From: Deltaproteobacteria bacterium
GTDB lineage: Bacteria > Myxococcota_A > UBA9042 > PHBI01 > JACKFB01
DNA: 64,000 nt
Assembly (NCBI GenBank): GCA_020632695.1
Contig: JACKFB010000002.1
Coordinates: forward strand, 186,001 to 250,000
Direction: 5' to 3'
Shown here: positions 57,034 through 64,000 of the stretch, one piece after another
Layout of the letters: every line of letters begins with the position of its first letter
How positions within the stretch are numbered: the first letter of the stretch is position 1
Translations under genes and position numbers: made by a program
The notes under the pieces: generated by a model
Database searches by the model: none
Seen by the model: the letters and a program-made list of their open reading frames with translations, nothing else
Told to the model about the DNA's origin: nothing

Positions 57034-57873
57034 ATGCACGACGAACGCGTCGAGCCGGGCCCGTCCCTGGCCGCGGTGGTCGAGAGCCTGCGGCTTCTGC
57101 GGGCGCCGCCCACCTTCGTGGACCGGCCGCCGACCCTGCGCGGCGTGGCTTTTCGCCCCGGTCGGGGCGATTCGGGTCACGCGCTGGCCGACGTGTGGCT
57201 GCCTGCCACACCCACCACCGGCGCCTCGGTGCTGCTGGTACACGGCGGCGGCTTCGTCCTCGGCTCGCGCTCGATGAAGCCGATGCGGCTGGTGGCCTCC
57301 CGTCTGGTAGAGGCCGGCGTGGCGGTGGCCAGCGTCGACTACCGCCTGGCCCTGCGCGGCGGACGCCTCGGCTCCATGGTCCAGGAGGTGGGCGCCGCCC
57401 TGGACTGGTGGCGCGCCCAGGCGCCCGAGCACGGCCTGGATCCCGACGCGGTCACCCTCGCCGGAGCCAGCGCGGGCGCGGCGCTGGCGTGGCTGGCCTG
57501 CGCCGCGGCCCCGGCGCCGCCGGCGCGCCTCGTGGCGCTCTACGGCGTCTACGACCTGCGCTACCTCGGCCGCGGCAAGGCCGCGCTGCTGGGGCGCCTG
57601 GTGGCCGGCACCCGCGACGCCGAGGCGCTCTACGCCCTCTCGCCGCTCTCCGCGCCGCCGCTCGCGCTCCCGGTGCTCATGGTCCACGGCACCGCCGACC
57701 GCCTGGTCCCCTACGCCCAGTCCGAGCAGCTCTGCCGGGCGCGCCTCGGCGCCGGGCTGCCCACCGAGCTGCTCACCTGCGAGGGCGAGCCCCACGGCTT
57801 CCTCAACGACGCCAGCCGCCCGGCCAGCGGGGCGGTGGTCGACGCGGTGCTGCGCTTCGCCACCAGCGGCTGA
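57034..57873 (+). CDS. Hormone-sensitive-lipase-type alpha/beta hydrolase
   Basis: A 279-residue esterase. HGGGFVLGS is the oxyanion motif, GASAGA carries the nucleophile Ser, the Asp is in GTADRLVPYAQS and the His in GEPHGFLND, a full HSL (family IV) triad. VASVDYRLAL between them is also typical. No signal peptide; a cytoplasmic enzyme for short acyl esters is likely. The gene converges on a ydiJ-type gene 60 bases away. The start lies directly after a promoter-like element, with no ribosome site. Confidence 0.93.
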   Translation: MHDERVEPGPSLAAVVESLRLLRAPPTFVDRPPTLRGVAFRPGRGDSGHALADVWLPATPTTGASVLLVHGGGFVLGSRSMKPMRLVASRLVEAGVAVASVDYRLALRGGRLGSMVQEVGAALDWWRAQAPEHGLDPDAVTLAGASAGAALAWLACAAAPAPPARLVALYGVYDLRYLGRGKAALLGRLVAGTRDAEALYALSPLSAPPLALPVLMVHGTADRLVPYAQSEQLCRARLGAGLPTELLTCEGEPHGFLNDASRPASGAVVDAVLRFATSG

Positions 57874-57933
57874 CATCCGGCCCGAGCCCGGCGGCGGCGA
57901 TGTGCTCTCGAGCCCCTCGCGGGTGCCTGGACC

Positions 57934-60900
57934 TCAGCGGTCCGGCGGCGGCACGAGCGCGCGCGCCAGCACCTGCACCGGGTGCAGCGGCACGAAGCCG
58001 GCGAAGCGCTTGACCTGGCTGCGGCAGGAGTGCCCGGTCGCCAGGGTGCCGGCCCGCGCCTCGGGGTCGGCGGGGATGCGCCGGGCCCAGCTCATCGCGA
58101 AGATGCCGCGGGACTCCTCGCGGTGGACGGCCTCGTGGCCGTAGGCCCCGCACATGCCGCAGCAGCCCACCGCCTCGACGGCCAGCGAAAGCCCTGCGGC
58201 CTGGAAGGCGTCGCGCCACTGGCGCTCGGCCGCCGGCGCCGCGGTGCGCTCGGTGCAGTGTCCCAGCAGGCGGAAGGCGGCCGGGGCGGCGCTGGCGCGC
58301 GCCTGGAGCGCCGGGGTCTGGGCGACCAGCCACTCCTGGAAGAGCTGGACGCGCGGGGCGGGCTCGCCGGCACCCAGGGCGTGCGGGATCTCGTCGCGGT
58401 AGACCAGCACCACCGCCGGGTCCAAGCCCACCAGCGGCAGGCCCAGCCGTGCGGCCTCACGGAGCGGCTCCACGGCGCGGCGGGCGGCCCGCTCGAAGCG
58501 GGCCAGGTAGCCCTTGACGTGCCAGCCCTTGCCCGAGGGGCGGTAGGGCATCACCACCGGCCGGAAGCCCAGGGCCGCGATGAGGTCCAGCGCCGCCAGG
58601 GCCACCTCGGCCTCGTAGAATGTGGTGAAGGCGTCGGGGACCAGCGCGACCGTGCGCGCCTGCTCGGCGGGCGGCAGCGCCTGGTGTGTGGCGGCGTCGA
58701 AGCGGGCGATGCCGCGCTCGCGCAGGCCCCGGGCGAAGGTGCGCTCGGCCAGGGGCGGGGTGTCCACCATCCCGAGCAGGCCGCGGATGAGCGCGCGGCT
58801 CAGCGGGTTCTGCTGGAGCGCGTTGACCAGGCGCGGGGCGCGGGCCAGCCAGGGCAGCAGCCCCTCGAGGGCACCGATCATGCGGTCGCGCGGCGGGCGC
58901 AGGTAGCGCCGGTGGTAGAGGTCCATGAACTCGGCGCGGAAGCGCGGCACGTCGACCTTGATGGGGCACTGGGTCGCGCAGGCCTTGCACGCCAGGCAGC
59001 CGGCCATGGCCTCGGCAACCTCGTGGGAGTAGTCGTAGCGCCCCAAGCGCCGCCCCGCGCTGTGGAAGGCGCGGGTGAGCCAGCGCAGCGGGGCGCCCCA
59101 GGCAGACGGCCGCTGGCGCAGCGCCTGGGCGGGGTCCAGGCCCGCGTGGGTGAGCTGCCGCAGCCACTCGCGCATCAGCCCGGCGCGACCCTTGGGAGAG
59201 TGGATGCGGTCACGGGTGACCTTGGACGACGGGCACATCACGTGGTCCGGGTCCCACGAGAAGCACTGGCCGTTGCCGTTGCAGTCGATGGTCACCGCGA
59301 AGGCGTCGCGCACGGCCGGCGGGATCTGGCGGTCCTGCTGCCCGCGGGTGGGCGCGTCGACCGAGACCAGCGGCACGGAGCCGCCCTCGGGCACCGCGAT
59401 CTTGCCCGGGTTGAGCTGCCCGTGCGGGTCGAAGGCGCGCTTGATGGTGCACAGCACCGCGAAGAGCTCGGGGCCGAAGTAGTCGGGGTTGTACTCGCTG
59501 CGGAAGCCCTTGCCGTGCTCGCCCCAGAGCATGCCGCCGTAGCTCTGCACCAGCGCGCTGACCTTGTCGGAGATGACCCGCATGCGCCGCTCGTCGGCGG
59601 GATCCTTCATGTCCAGGGCCGGCCGCACGTGCAGGCAGCCGACGTCCACGTGGCCGAACATGCCGTACTGCAGGCCCTCGGCGTCGAGGATGGCCCGGAA
59701 TCGGGTGACGTACTCGGCCAGGCGCTCGGGCGGGACCACCGTGTCCTCGACGAAGGGGATCGGCTTGCGGGCGCCGGGCGCGTTGCCGAGCAGCCCCACG
59801 CCCTTCTTGCGCAGCTCCCAGAGCGCCCGGGCCTCGCCGGCGTCGGCGGCGACCCGCGCCAGATACGGCGTGGATGGCTCGCCGCGGTGCTGCTCCACGC
59901 TCTCGAGCAGGGCCCGCACCTTGGCCTCGATGGCGTCGGCGTCGTGGCCGGCGTACTCGACCAGGTTGATGGCGGCGGGGCGCGGGTGCCCCTCGACGTC
60001 GATGAGGGGCCCGACGCTGTGCCAGATGACGTCCTGGCGCGCCAGCCGCATCACCGTCTCGTCCACGGTCTCGATGGCCGAGGGGTCCGACGCGGCGATG
60101 AGGCGCGCCGAGCCGAGCGCCGCCTCGAAGCTCGCGTACTCCAGCACCACCAGCCGAGCGCAGGTGGGCAGCGGCGTCAGGCGCAGCGTGGCCTCCACCA
60201 CGACGCCGAGCGTGCCCTCGGCGCCGGAGATGAGGTTGGACAGCTCGAAGCGGGCGCGGGGCGTGTGCGCGACGCGGGCCAGGTCGTAGCCGGTCATGAA
60301 GCGCTGCAGCTTCGGGAAGCGCTCGGCGATGAGCGGCTGGTGGGCGGTCACCAGCTCGTCCACCACGCGGTGCACGTGGCCAGCCAGCCCCGGCTCGGCC
60401 TTGGCGCGCGCGAGCCCGGCCTCGTCCAGCGGCTCGGTGCGCAGCGTGCTGCCGTCCGACAGCACCACCTCGAGCGCTTCGATGTGCTCGCTGGTGCGCC
60501 CGTGCACCCTGGAGCCCTTGCCGCAGGCGTTCGTGGCGATCATCCCGCCCAGGGTGGCCCGGCTCGAGGGCGAGAGGTTGGGCGCGAAGAAGACGCCGTG
60601 CGGCTCCAGCGCCTTGTTGAGCTGGTCCAGCACCACGCCCGGCTCGACCCGCACCACGCCGCGCTCCAGATCCACCTCCAGGATGCGGCGCATGTGGCGC
60701 GACACGTCGACGATGACGCCCTCGGCCAGCGCCTGACCGTTGGTGCCCGTGCCGCCGCCGCGCACGGTGTAGCTTATCTCGCGGAAGCGCGGCTCGCTGA
60801 CCAGGCGCACGAAGGCGCGCACGCAGTCGGCGTCGAGCGGGTGGACCACGGCCTGGGGCAGCACCTGGTAGACGCTGTTGTCGGTGGCGGCCACCAGACG

Positions 60901-61011
60901 GGTGCCGAGATCGCGTGAGATCTCGCCGCGAAAGCCCGCGCCGGGGAGGGCGTCGAGCAGCTCCTGGTAGAGGCGGCGCGGGCCCTCGAGCTGGTCGAGT
61001 CGGGGGATCAT
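57934..61011 (-). CDS. ydiJ: D-2-hydroxyglutarate dehydrogenase, YdiJ type (FAD + Fe-S)
   Basis: A 1025-residue flavoprotein similar in length and layout to E. coli YdiJ (1018). The FAD-binding PCMH domain has YTVRGGGTGTNGQALAEGV, VEPGVVLDQLN, SSRATLGGMIATNACGKGS and LISGAEGTLGVV; the FAD-oxidase C domain has GHVDVGCLHVRP and EHGKGFRSEY. A Cys cluster CNGNGQCF...MCPSS and the ferredoxin-like CLACKACATQCP (from 672) bind Fe-S. The end has CCGMCGAYGHE, a CCG-type motif as in glycolate oxidase iron-sulfur subunits. It oxidises D-2-hydroxyglutarate or a related D-2-hydroxyacid. Its ATG lies four bases after the stop of the lamin-tail lipoprotein gene. Confidence 0.95.
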   Translation of the reverse strand: MIPRLDQLEGPRRLYQELLDALPGAGFRGEISRDLGTRLVAATDNSVYQVLPQAVVHPLDADCVRAFVRLVSEPRFREISYTVRGGGTGTNGQALAEGVIVDVSRHMRRILEVDLERGVVRVEPGVVLDQLNKALEPHGVFFAPNLSPSSRATLGGMIATNACGKGSRVHGRTSEHIEALEVVLSDGSTLRTEPLDEAGLARAKAEPGLAGHVHRVVDELVTAHQPLIAERFPKLQRFMTGYDLARVAHTPRARFELSNLISGAEGTLGVVVEATLRLTPLPTCARLVVLEYASFEAALGSARLIAASDPSAIETVDETVMRLARQDVIWHSVGPLIDVEGHPRPAAINLVEYAGHDADAIEAKVRALLESVEQHRGEPSTPYLARVAADAGEARALWELRKKGVGLLGNAPGARKPIPFVEDTVVPPERLAEYVTRFRAILDAEGLQYGMFGHVDVGCLHVRPALDMKDPADERRMRVISDKVSALVQSYGGMLWGEHGKGFRSEYNPDYFGPELFAVLCTIKRAFDPHGQLNPGKIAVPEGGSVPLVSVDAPTRGQQDRQIPPAVRDAFAVTIDCNGNGQCFSWDPDHVMCPSSKVTRDRIHSPKGRAGLMREWLRQLTHAGLDPAQALRQRPSAWGAPLRWLTRAFHSAGRRLGRYDYSHEVAEAMAGCLACKACATQCPIKVDVPRFRAEFMDLYHRRYLRPPRDRMIGALEGLLPWLARAPRLVNALQQNPLSRALIRGLLGMVDTPPLAERTFARGLRERGIARFDAATHQALPPAEQARTVALVPDAFTTFYEAEVALAALDLIAALGFRPVVMPYRPSGKGWHVKGYLARFERAARRAVEPLREAARLGLPLVGLDPAVVLVYRDEIPHALGAGEPAPRVQLFQEWLVAQTPALQARASAAPAAFRLLGHCTERTAAPAAERQWRDAFQAAGLSLAVEAVGCCGMCGAYGHEAVHREESRGIFAMSWARRIPADPEARAGTLATGHSCRSQVKRFAGFVPLHPVQVLARALVPPPDR

Positions 61012-61015
61012 CGTG

Positions 61016-62158
61016 TCAGGGGTTCTTGGCCCCGAAGCTGGCGCTGGGGCACGCGCTGAAGGCGCCGGTGCCGTCGGGGCGCCGGCAGTAGGAGACCACC
61101 GCCTGATAGGGCGGCCAGCGCACGGCGTCCACCACGTTCCCGAAGGGGTCCTCCAGGGTGAGGCTGTCCTCGCTGCCGAGGCCGAAGGTGTGGTCCTGGT
61201 CGCCCACCAGCACCCGGTAGCCGCCGGCGGCCAGGGTGGCGCCCGCGGGCAGGGCGTAGACGCCGCCGGACTCGTCGGAGAGCACGTAGCCGTCCAGGGC
61301 CACCGTGTCGGCGCTGGTGTTGTGCAGCTCGATGCGGTCGCTGCCCGTGGACTCGACCTCGTTGATGCGCAGGATGCCCACCAGCGCGCTGCAGCCGGTG
61401 GTGTCCAGCGAGGCGCAGTCCTCGGCGCAGCCCAGCGGGCCCGGCCCCAGGCCCAGATGCTCGCAGGTGAGGCCGCCCAGCTCGCCGCCGTCGCAGACCT
61501 CGCCCAGCTCCAGGCCCTGGGCGCCGCAGGTCGGCGCGACGTTGGCCTGGTTGGGCTCGCCCGGGGTCGGCACCGCCAGCACGGTCAGCTCGCCGGTGGC
61601 GTCGGGGATGCGCCCGTAGCTGCGCCCACCGAGGAGCGCGCCCGGCGGCCACACCGCGCGGTCGGCCTGCACGCCGCCCGCGTCGTAGAGGACCACCGCG
61701 TCGTCGGGCGAGAGCCCGAAGTCGAAGCCCTTCAGCGGGTCGCGGGTCAGCAGCAGGTGCCCGCCCGGGCCCAGCGTCGCGCCCGCGGCGAACGCGTAGA
61801 CGTGGGTCGGGTCGGAGTCGGTGAGCGACCAGCCCTCCAGGTCCACCGCCGTCTCGCCCGCGTTGGCCAGCTCGATCCAGTCGTCGGGCCCGTCGGCAGC
61901 CAGCACCTCGTTGATGACCACGGTGCCCGGGATGGGCTGGATCACCTCGGCGTCGGCATCGCCGTCGGGCGTCGCGTCCGGGCCGCCGTCCGGCACCGCG
62001 TCGGGCGCGTCGGCGTCGCCCGCGTCGGGAGCGTCGGCGTCGCCTGCGTCGCCCGCCACGTCGGTCACCACGTCCGCGTCGCCGCCGCCGCCACCACCGC
62101 AGGCCCAGCCCCCCGCCGCGCACACCAGCGCCACCACCACGACCGCCGTCCGCACCAT
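61016..62158 (-). CDS. Lipoprotein with two lamin-tail domains
   Basis: A 380-residue lipoprotein with lipobox GGWAC (Cys20), an Asp/Ala linker (DAGDADAPDA repeats), and two lamin-tail-type (LTD) domains. LTD1 has VVINEVLAADGPDDWIELAN and VDLEGWSLTDSD; LTD2 has LRINEVESTGSDRIELHN and VALDGYVLSDESGGV. Between them is a Cys-rich stretch (CEHLGLGPGPLGCAEDCASL). LTDs in bacteria sit on exported proteins, often next to nucleases or phosphatases; no enzyme domain is fused here. The start shares one base with the stop of the AAA+ gene (TGATG), and its own stop lies four bases before ydiJ. Confidence 0.88.
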   Translation of the reverse strand: MVRTAVVVVALVCAAGGWACGGGGGGDADVVTDVAGDAGDADAPDAGDADAPDAVPDGGPDATPDGDADAEVIQPIPGTVVINEVLAADGPDDWIELANAGETAVDLEGWSLTDSDPTHVYAFAAGATLGPGGHLLLTRDPLKGFDFGLSPDDAVVLYDAGGVQADRAVWPPGALLGGRSYGRIPDATGELTVLAVPTPGEPNQANVAPTCGAQGLELGEVCDGGELGGLTCEHLGLGPGPLGCAEDCASLDTTGCSALVGILRINEVESTGSDRIELHNTSADTVALDGYVLSDESGGVYALPAGATLAAGGYRVLVGDQDHTFGLGSEDSLTLEDPFGNVVDAVRWPPYQAVVSYCRRPDGTGAFSACPSASFGAKNP

Positions 62159-64000
62159 CACCACTCCTGCTCCAGCGCCATCGCCGAGGTCCGGAAGAGC
62201 TTCCCGGCGTTCTTGCACTCCTGCTCGGCGGCGAACTCGAAGTCCGCCCACTCGATCGACCGCTGCCGCGCCGCCGCCCGGTACGCCGCCCGCAGCACGG
62301 CGTTCTTGATGTGCCCGCCCGACAGCTCGAAGCAGGTCCCCAGCCGCTCGAAGTCGATGCCCTCGTCCACCGGGCACTCCTTCGGGATGAGCTTGCGCCA
62401 GATCGCCGTGCGGAAGTCGGACTCGGGGAAGGGGAACTCGATCTTGAACTGGATGCGCCGCGCGAAGGCGTCGTCGATGTTCTTGTCCAGGTTCGTCGTC
62501 AGGATGCAGATCCCCTCGAAGCGCTCGATCTCCTGCAGCAGCAGGTTGGTCTCCATGTTGGAGAAGCGGTCGATGGCGTTCTCCACCGACACCCGCTTGG
62601 TGAAGAGGCTGTCGGCCTCGTCGAAGAGCAGCATCGAGTGGTTGGCCCGCGCCGAGTGGAAGATCTTGGCGATGTTCTTCTCGGTCTCGCCGATGTACTT
62701 GCTCACGATCTTGGGGATCGAGATCTGGTAGAGCTTGATGCCCAGCTCCGAGGCCAGGATCTCCGCGCACAGCGTCTTTCCGGTGCCCGGCTCGCCCTTG
62801 AAGAGCACGCAGATGCCGCGCCCGGTGACCAGGCGCTTGCCGAAGCCCCACTTGCTCATCACGAACACCCGGTTGGTGCAGGCCTCCAGCACCTCGGTGA
62901 TGAGCACCTTCTCCTTGTCGGGCAGCACCAGGTCGTCCAGCGTCAGCCCCACCTTGCTGCGCACCGCGTAGTCGCTCATGTTGGCGCGGATCTGCGCCTG
63001 GGCCGCCTGCTGGATGTCCGCCTGGGTGACCAGCGGCTCCGCCACGCCGCCGGCGGCCCGCGCGTGCGCCCAGCGCTCGGCCACCTCCCAGGCCCGCGCC
63101 ACCTGCCCGCCGGTGACCTCGAAGCGCGCCGCCAGGTCGACGATGTCCACGTCGTCGGCCATCGAGACGCCGGTCGGCCGGCACAGCTCCCAGATGCGCA
63201 GCCGCTCGTCCACGTCGGGCAGCTCCAGCTCGACCTTCCAGGCCACGTGCCGCTCCACGCTGCCGTCCAGCTCGTCGGGCGCCGTGTTGGTCAGCACCAC
63301 CAGCCCGCCGAAGGCGTCGAGCGAGGCCAGCAGCGCCGGCGTGCGCTGGCTGTTCTTGGCCAGCAGCGGCTCGCAGCGGTCCAGCAGCAGCACCGCCCCC
63401 TGCACCCGCGCCTCGCTGAAGAGCGCGTCGATGAGCTCGCGCGCGTCGGTGGCGGCGCTCAGGCTCTGGCAGTTCACCTCGAGCAGCGGCCGCCCCAGCT
63501 CTCCGGCCAGCGCGTGGGCCAGCAGGGTCTTGCCCGTCCCCGGCGGCCCGGACACCTCCACCGCCAGCCCGCGCCCGACCAGGAAGGGCGGCGCCGAGCC
63601 CACACCGCGCGGCGCCGACTCGAAGCGCATGGCGAAGACCAGCCCCCGCAGCGCCTCGACGGTGCCGCCGGGCACGACGACCTGGTCCAGATCCACCTTC
63701 GGCCGCAGCAGCCGCGCGTGCGGGCGCAGCGTCGGGTCCAGGCTCTCCCGCCCCAGCACGTAGTCCGCCAGGCGCTCGGGCGGCCGCAGCTCGCGGGCCA
63801 GCAGCCCCTGCCCCTTGGCCTCGCGCGGGACCGCCAGCGTCAGCAGCCGGTGCGCCATCAGCCGCGCCTCGCCCGCGAAGCAGGCCCGCGCCATCAGCCG
63901 CGCCTCCCGTTGGGGCACCAGCAGGCTCAGCGCCACGTCGACGTCCACGAAGTCGAAGAGCACGTTGTTGTTGTAGCGCGCCAGCAGCGTGCGGAAGGAC
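62158..64000 (-). CDS. Tandem AAA+ ATPase (5' end beyond the window)
   Basis: At least 613 codons, open to the right edge, so the start lies outside. Two AAA+ modules are seen. The first has GPPGTGKTLLAHALAGEL and Walker B VLLLDRCEPLL, where the usual DE is DR, so it may not hydrolyse ATP. The second has GEPGTGKTLCAEILASEL, LYQISIPKIVSKYIGETEKN, MLLFDEADSLFTKR and the sensor TTNLDKNIDDAFARR, like cell-division-cycle 48 type ATPases. A helical lid ends each. The N-terminal part (VDVALSLLVP, VLGRESLD) is family-specific. It probably remodels protein complexes and heads an operon with the lamin-tail lipoprotein and ydiJ. Confidence 0.9.
   Translation of the reverse strand, partial: SFRTLLARYNNNVLFDFVDVDVALSLLVPQREARLMARACFAGEARLMAHRLLTLAVPREAKGQGLLARELRPPERLADYVLGRESLDPTLRPHARLLRPKVDLDQVVVPGGTVEALRGLVFAMRFESAPRGVGSAPPFLVGRGLAVEVSGPPGTGKTLLAHALAGELGRPLLEVNCQSLSAATDARELIDALFSEARVQGAVLLLDRCEPLLAKNSQRTPALLASLDAFGGLVVLTNTAPDELDGSVERHVAWKVELELPDVDERLRIWELCRPTGVSMADDVDIVDLAARFEVTGGQVARAWEVAERWAHARAAGGVAEPLVTQADIQQAAQAQIRANMSDYAVRSKVGLTLDDLVLPDKEKVLITEVLEACTNRVFVMSKWGFGKRLVTGRGICVLFKGEPGTGKTLCAEILASELGIKLYQISIPKIVSKYIGETEKNIAKIFHSARANHSMLLFDEADSLFTKRVSVENAIDRFSNMETNLLLQEIERFEGICILTTNLDKNIDDAFARRIQFKIEFPFPESDFRTAIWRKLIPKECPVDEGIDFERLGTCFELSGGHIKNAVLRAAYRAAARQRSIEWADFEFAAEQECKNAGKLFRTSAMALEQEW

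Noticed and set aside
57982..60918. 978-codon plus-strand open frame opposite ydiJ
   Set aside because: The minus strand encodes a full, well-conserved YdiJ; the plus frame is a GC-driven shadow rich in His, Arg, Gly and Gln.

Overview
The window is very GC-rich and densely coded on both strands. It suggests a complex soil or marine deltaproteobacterium of the Myxococcota type. The signs are nine or so lipoproteins with a signal peptide, a lipobox Cys and then a long acidic low-complexity linker (Asp-Ala or Glu-Thr rich), a 1449-residue lipoprotein of Cys-rich repeats, two Hanks-type Ser/Thr kinases, an FHA protein, lamin-tail and ceramidase-like surface proteins, and a Gly-rich RRM protein. 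No rRNA, tRNA, CRISPR array, transposase or integrase was recognised. This assignment is inference; no marker gene settles it.

Layout. 1-6.1 kb: the end of a secreted hydrolase-like gene, an HU-family protein, an atypical SDR, an RRM protein with a long leader, then a three-gene minus operon (GYF_2-like protein, acyl-CoA-binding protein, 16-residue-repeat protein) and a hydrolase lipoprotein. 6.4-10.5 kb: an unknown secreted protein, then thyA-folA-ABC exporter with overlapping stops and starts. 10.6-15.9 kb: the giant Cys-rich/LamG lipoprotein and a small envelope protein. 16-20.5 kb: three small membrane-protein genes divergent from an OmpR-type response regulator and sensor kinase. 20.7-23.9 kb: a 1076-residue lipoprotein that looks like a GH105 domain joined to a second all-alpha domain.

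24.0-31.7 kb holds the most interesting block: five plus-strand genes that overlap or nearly touch. They encode a 303-aa protein of unknown fold, two different BrxD/DUF2791-like P-loop ATPases (the second with an N-terminal CarD/Tudor-like segment), an Lhr-like superfamily 2 helicase and a 538-aa protein of unknown family. It resembles the ATPase-helicase half of BREX or TerB-linked DNA-processing islands, but no methyltransferase, PglZ phosphatase or nuclease is recognisable. It may be an undescribed defence or DNA-processing system.

31.7-44 kb: lipoproteins, a multipass membrane protein, an FHA protein, a serine hydrolase, two Ser/Thr kinases (the larger with a degenerate P-loop), a membrane metallophosphoesterase and SufT. 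44-48 kb: a compositionally odd orphan, a dienelactone hydrolase, a thioesterase and a ceramidase-like lipoprotein. 48-57 kb: a membrane protein/TPR pair, an ABC1/UbiB kinase, a CxxCH lipoprotein, a linker-only lipoprotein and an MscS channel. 57-64 kb: an HSL-type esterase and a minus-strand operon of a tandem AAA+ ATPase (cut by the window end), a lamin-tail lipoprotein and a YdiJ-type D-2-hydroxyglutarate dehydrogenase.

Several genes without a Shine-Dalgarno sequence have a -10-like hexamer 6-8 bases before the start codon, which suggests leaderless transcription. Many neighbours overlap, both head-to-tail (TGATG, ATGA, GTGA) and tail-to-tail.
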